From Bacteroidales bacterium (GTDB taxonomy: Bacteria > Bacteroidota > Bacteroidia > Bacteroidales > WRGA01): 7,852 bases of DNA. Under the pieces are notes generated by a model. That model was not told the origin of the DNA. It made no database searches and saw only the letters and a list, made by a program, of their open reading frames with translations. This document shows positions 6,321-7,852 of this stretch, piece after piece. Location: contig JAITHZ010000363.1 in assembly GCA_031279795.1 (NCBI GenBank), positions 1-7,852 on the forward strand, given 5' to 3'. The stretch's first letter is position 1. Every line of letters begins with the position of its first letter. The position numbers and the translations under genes are program-made.

Positions 6321-7852
6321 TTATTCGAAATATGCATCAATTCCTTCATCAATGATATCGCCTTCGGAAGGCGGTATTTCCAGATGAACACTGCCGCCTC
6401 CGGCACAAATACCGGAGTCGGGAGGAATGTTAAATTTTGTTTGCTGAGAATATCCCAGCGATGCGTCGGCATATACTTTGTTGATAAAGATGCCGTAAAT
6501 AGGCAAAGCCAGCGCTGCTCCCTGTCCGTATTGCATGGTTTCGAAGTGAATGGTACGTTCTTCGCAACCGACCCAAATACCCGAAACAAGTTTTGGCGTA
6601 ACGGCCATAAACCAGCCATCAGATTGATTTTGAGTTGTTCCTGTTTTACCGCCCATTTGTGCAGTAATCCGGTAAGTTCCGCGCAGCCGTGCGGCTGTAC
6701 CGCCATCCACTACGCCCTTTAGCAGATCCAGCATTTGATATGAAACTTTCGCATTGAAAACTTCTTCCTTTCGGGGATGAAATTCGGCGATGATGTTTCC
6801 GTTATTGTCTTCTATTCGGGAAACATACACTGGCGCAACGCGAATTCCTTTTGAAGGAAAGGCTGTGTAAGCCGTTACCATTTCTTCGACTGATATTTCA
6901 CACGAACCGAGCGCTGTGGAGGGAGTTGGCAGGATTTGCCGGTTTTTTACACCGAAAGCATATAACATTTCAATAAACTGGTGAGGTGACAAATTTTTAA
7001 TCAAAAATGCTGAAATCCAGTTGTTTGATGCTGCCAATGCATATTTTAGCGTTACCAGCTCACCGTAATGGGCTTTTGAACCGTTTTTAGGCGTCCAGAA
7101 TCTGCCATTTGGAAGCGGGATGCTGTATTCCACATTCATCACATGGTCGCAAGGTGTGTAGCCTTCTATCATGGCCAGTGAATACAAATAGGGTTTGATG
7201 GTGGAACCGACTTGACGTCGGCCTACACTGGCCATATCGTATTGAAAATAACGCAGATCCGGCCCGCCTACATAGGCCTTGATATATCCCGTTTCAGAGT
7301 CCATCGTCATGAAGCCCGGTCTCAAAAAGTATTTATAGTAACGGATTGAATCCATGGGAGACATGATGGTATCTTTTATACCGTCCCATGAAAATACTTG
7401 CATTTCAATTGGCGTATTGAATACCTTTATGATTTCATTTTCCGGAACTTCAGCTTTTTTCATCATGCGGTAGCGGTCGGAAAGACGCATGGAATGTACC
7501 ATGATGCTGTCAATCTGTTTTTTGCTGGTTCCGTAGGCAAAAGGAGCATAACTCCGGCCTTTCTTTTCTTTGAAAAAAGCCGGTTGCATATTTTTCCCAA
7601 GATGCTCTTTTACAGCGTCTTCTGCATATTGTTGCATACGCGAATCAATCGTCGTATATATTTTGAGGCCGTCGGTATAAATATTGTAACGGTTCTTGGC
7701 GCACCACCCATAGAGCGGATTGGTTGCCCAGTCCAGCGAATCTTCAAAGTACTGTTGTTTTTGCCATTGCTGGTAATTGCTTCTTTTCGGTTCTGGAGCT
7801 GTCATTATCAGGCGCAAATGTTCTCTGAAATATGCTGCGATGCCGTCTTTAT
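6321..7852 (-). CDS. mrcA: Class A penicillin-binding protein (PBP1A type), C-terminal part; 5' end outside window
   Basis: A bifunctional peptidoglycan synthase acting on the periplasmic side of the inner membrane. About 510 residues are visible and the frame runs off the right edge. The reading frame is open past the TTG at 7815-7817 with DGIAAYFREHLR, so that codon is not the start. The transmembrane anchor and most of the GT51 glycosyltransferase domain are outside; the visible N-terminal part is its tail and the linker (NIYTDGLKIYTTIDSRMQQYAE). The transpeptidase domain has all three active-site motifs, counted from 7817: STIK (205-208, catalytic Ser at bases 7203-7205), SNN (264-266) and KTGT (391-394). 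The region between the linker and STIK (about residues 78-165) is a charged insert, as I recall for Bacteroidetes PBP1A. The end is acidic (EGDIIDEGIDAYFE), with no extra domain. It is the first visible gene of a probable unit with cysE and the rRNA methyltransferase. It could be called ponA/PBP1A under other naming schemes. Confidence 0.95.
   Translation of the reverse strand, partial: KDGIAAYFREHLRLIMTAPEPKRSNYQQWQKQQYFEDSLDWATNPLYGWCAKNRYNIYTDGLKIYTTIDSRMQQYAEDAVKEHLGKNMQPAFFKEKKGRSYAPFAYGTSKKQIDSIMVHSMRLSDRYRMMKKAEVPENEIIKVFNTPIEMQVFSWDGIKDTIMSPMDSIRYYKYFLRPGFMTMDSETGYIKAYVGGPDLRYFQYDMASVGRRQVGSTIKPYLYSLAMIEGYTPCDHVMNVEYSIPLPNGRFWTPKNGSKAHYGELVTLKYALAASNNWISAFLIKNLSPHQFIEMLYAFGVKNRQILPTPSTALGSCEISVEEMVTAYTAFPSKGIRVAPVYVSRIEDNNGNIIAEFHPRKEEVFNAKVSYQMLDLLKGVVDGGTAARLRGTYRITAQMGGKTGTTQNQSDGWFMAVTPKLVSGIWVGCEERTIHFETMQYGQGAALALPIYGIFINKVYADASLGYSQQTKFNIPPDSGICAGGGSVHLEIPPSEGDIIDEGIDAYFE

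Noticed and set aside
6302..6722. Open frames of 134 codons (minus) and 150 codons (plus) within the PBP1A gene
   Set aside because: Both overlap the transpeptidase coding region, including KTGT, in other frames and show no recognisable protein features.

Overview
The window looks like an ordinary chromosomal stretch from an anaerobic member of the Bacteroidetes, most likely Bacteroidales. This rests on several things in the sequence. The YebC-family protein has the Bacteroidetes-type N-terminus (GRAFEYRKA). The large penicillin-binding protein and the serine acetyltransferase have the long inserts typical of that group. Start codons follow A/T-rich leaders without Shine-Dalgarno sequences, and a TAnnTTTG promoter element is present. 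These are comparisons from memory; no database search was run. The density is high: eight protein genes, no gap over 100 bp, and no sign of mobile elements, CRISPR, tRNA or rRNA.

Plus-strand half (1-4202): the 3' part of pheT (phenylalanyl-tRNA synthetase beta chain) enters from the left edge and ends at a 14-bp perfect hairpin with a T-run. A Bacteroidetes-type -7 promoter element sits directly behind the hairpin and probably starts a new unit: yebC (ribosome-associated or regulatory factor), a small signal-peptide-bearing outer-membrane beta-barrel protein, an inner-membrane-anchored MCE/MlaD-type lipid-transport protein, and a [NiFe]-hydrogenase maturation protease. Spacing tightens along this unit: 16 nt, 6 nt, then a 7-nt overlap.

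Minus-strand half (4260-7852, convergent with the first): reading right to left, a class A penicillin-binding protein (PBP1A type, N-terminal part outside the window), serine O-acetyltransferase (cysE) and a THUMP-domain rRNA methyltransferase of the RlmL type. Gaps of 15 and 6 nt suggest one transcript. The two halves meet in a 57-bp gap (4203-4259) with no convincing terminator.

Functionally these are mainly housekeeping genes: translation (PheT, YebC, the rRNA methyltransferase), envelope (beta-barrel, MCE, PBP1A) and cysteine synthesis (CysE). I see no strong case for a previously undescribed system. The points most worth a second look are the barrel plus MCE pair as a possible two-membrane lipid-transport module, and the hydrogenase protease overlapping the MCE gene with no hydrogenase in sight.
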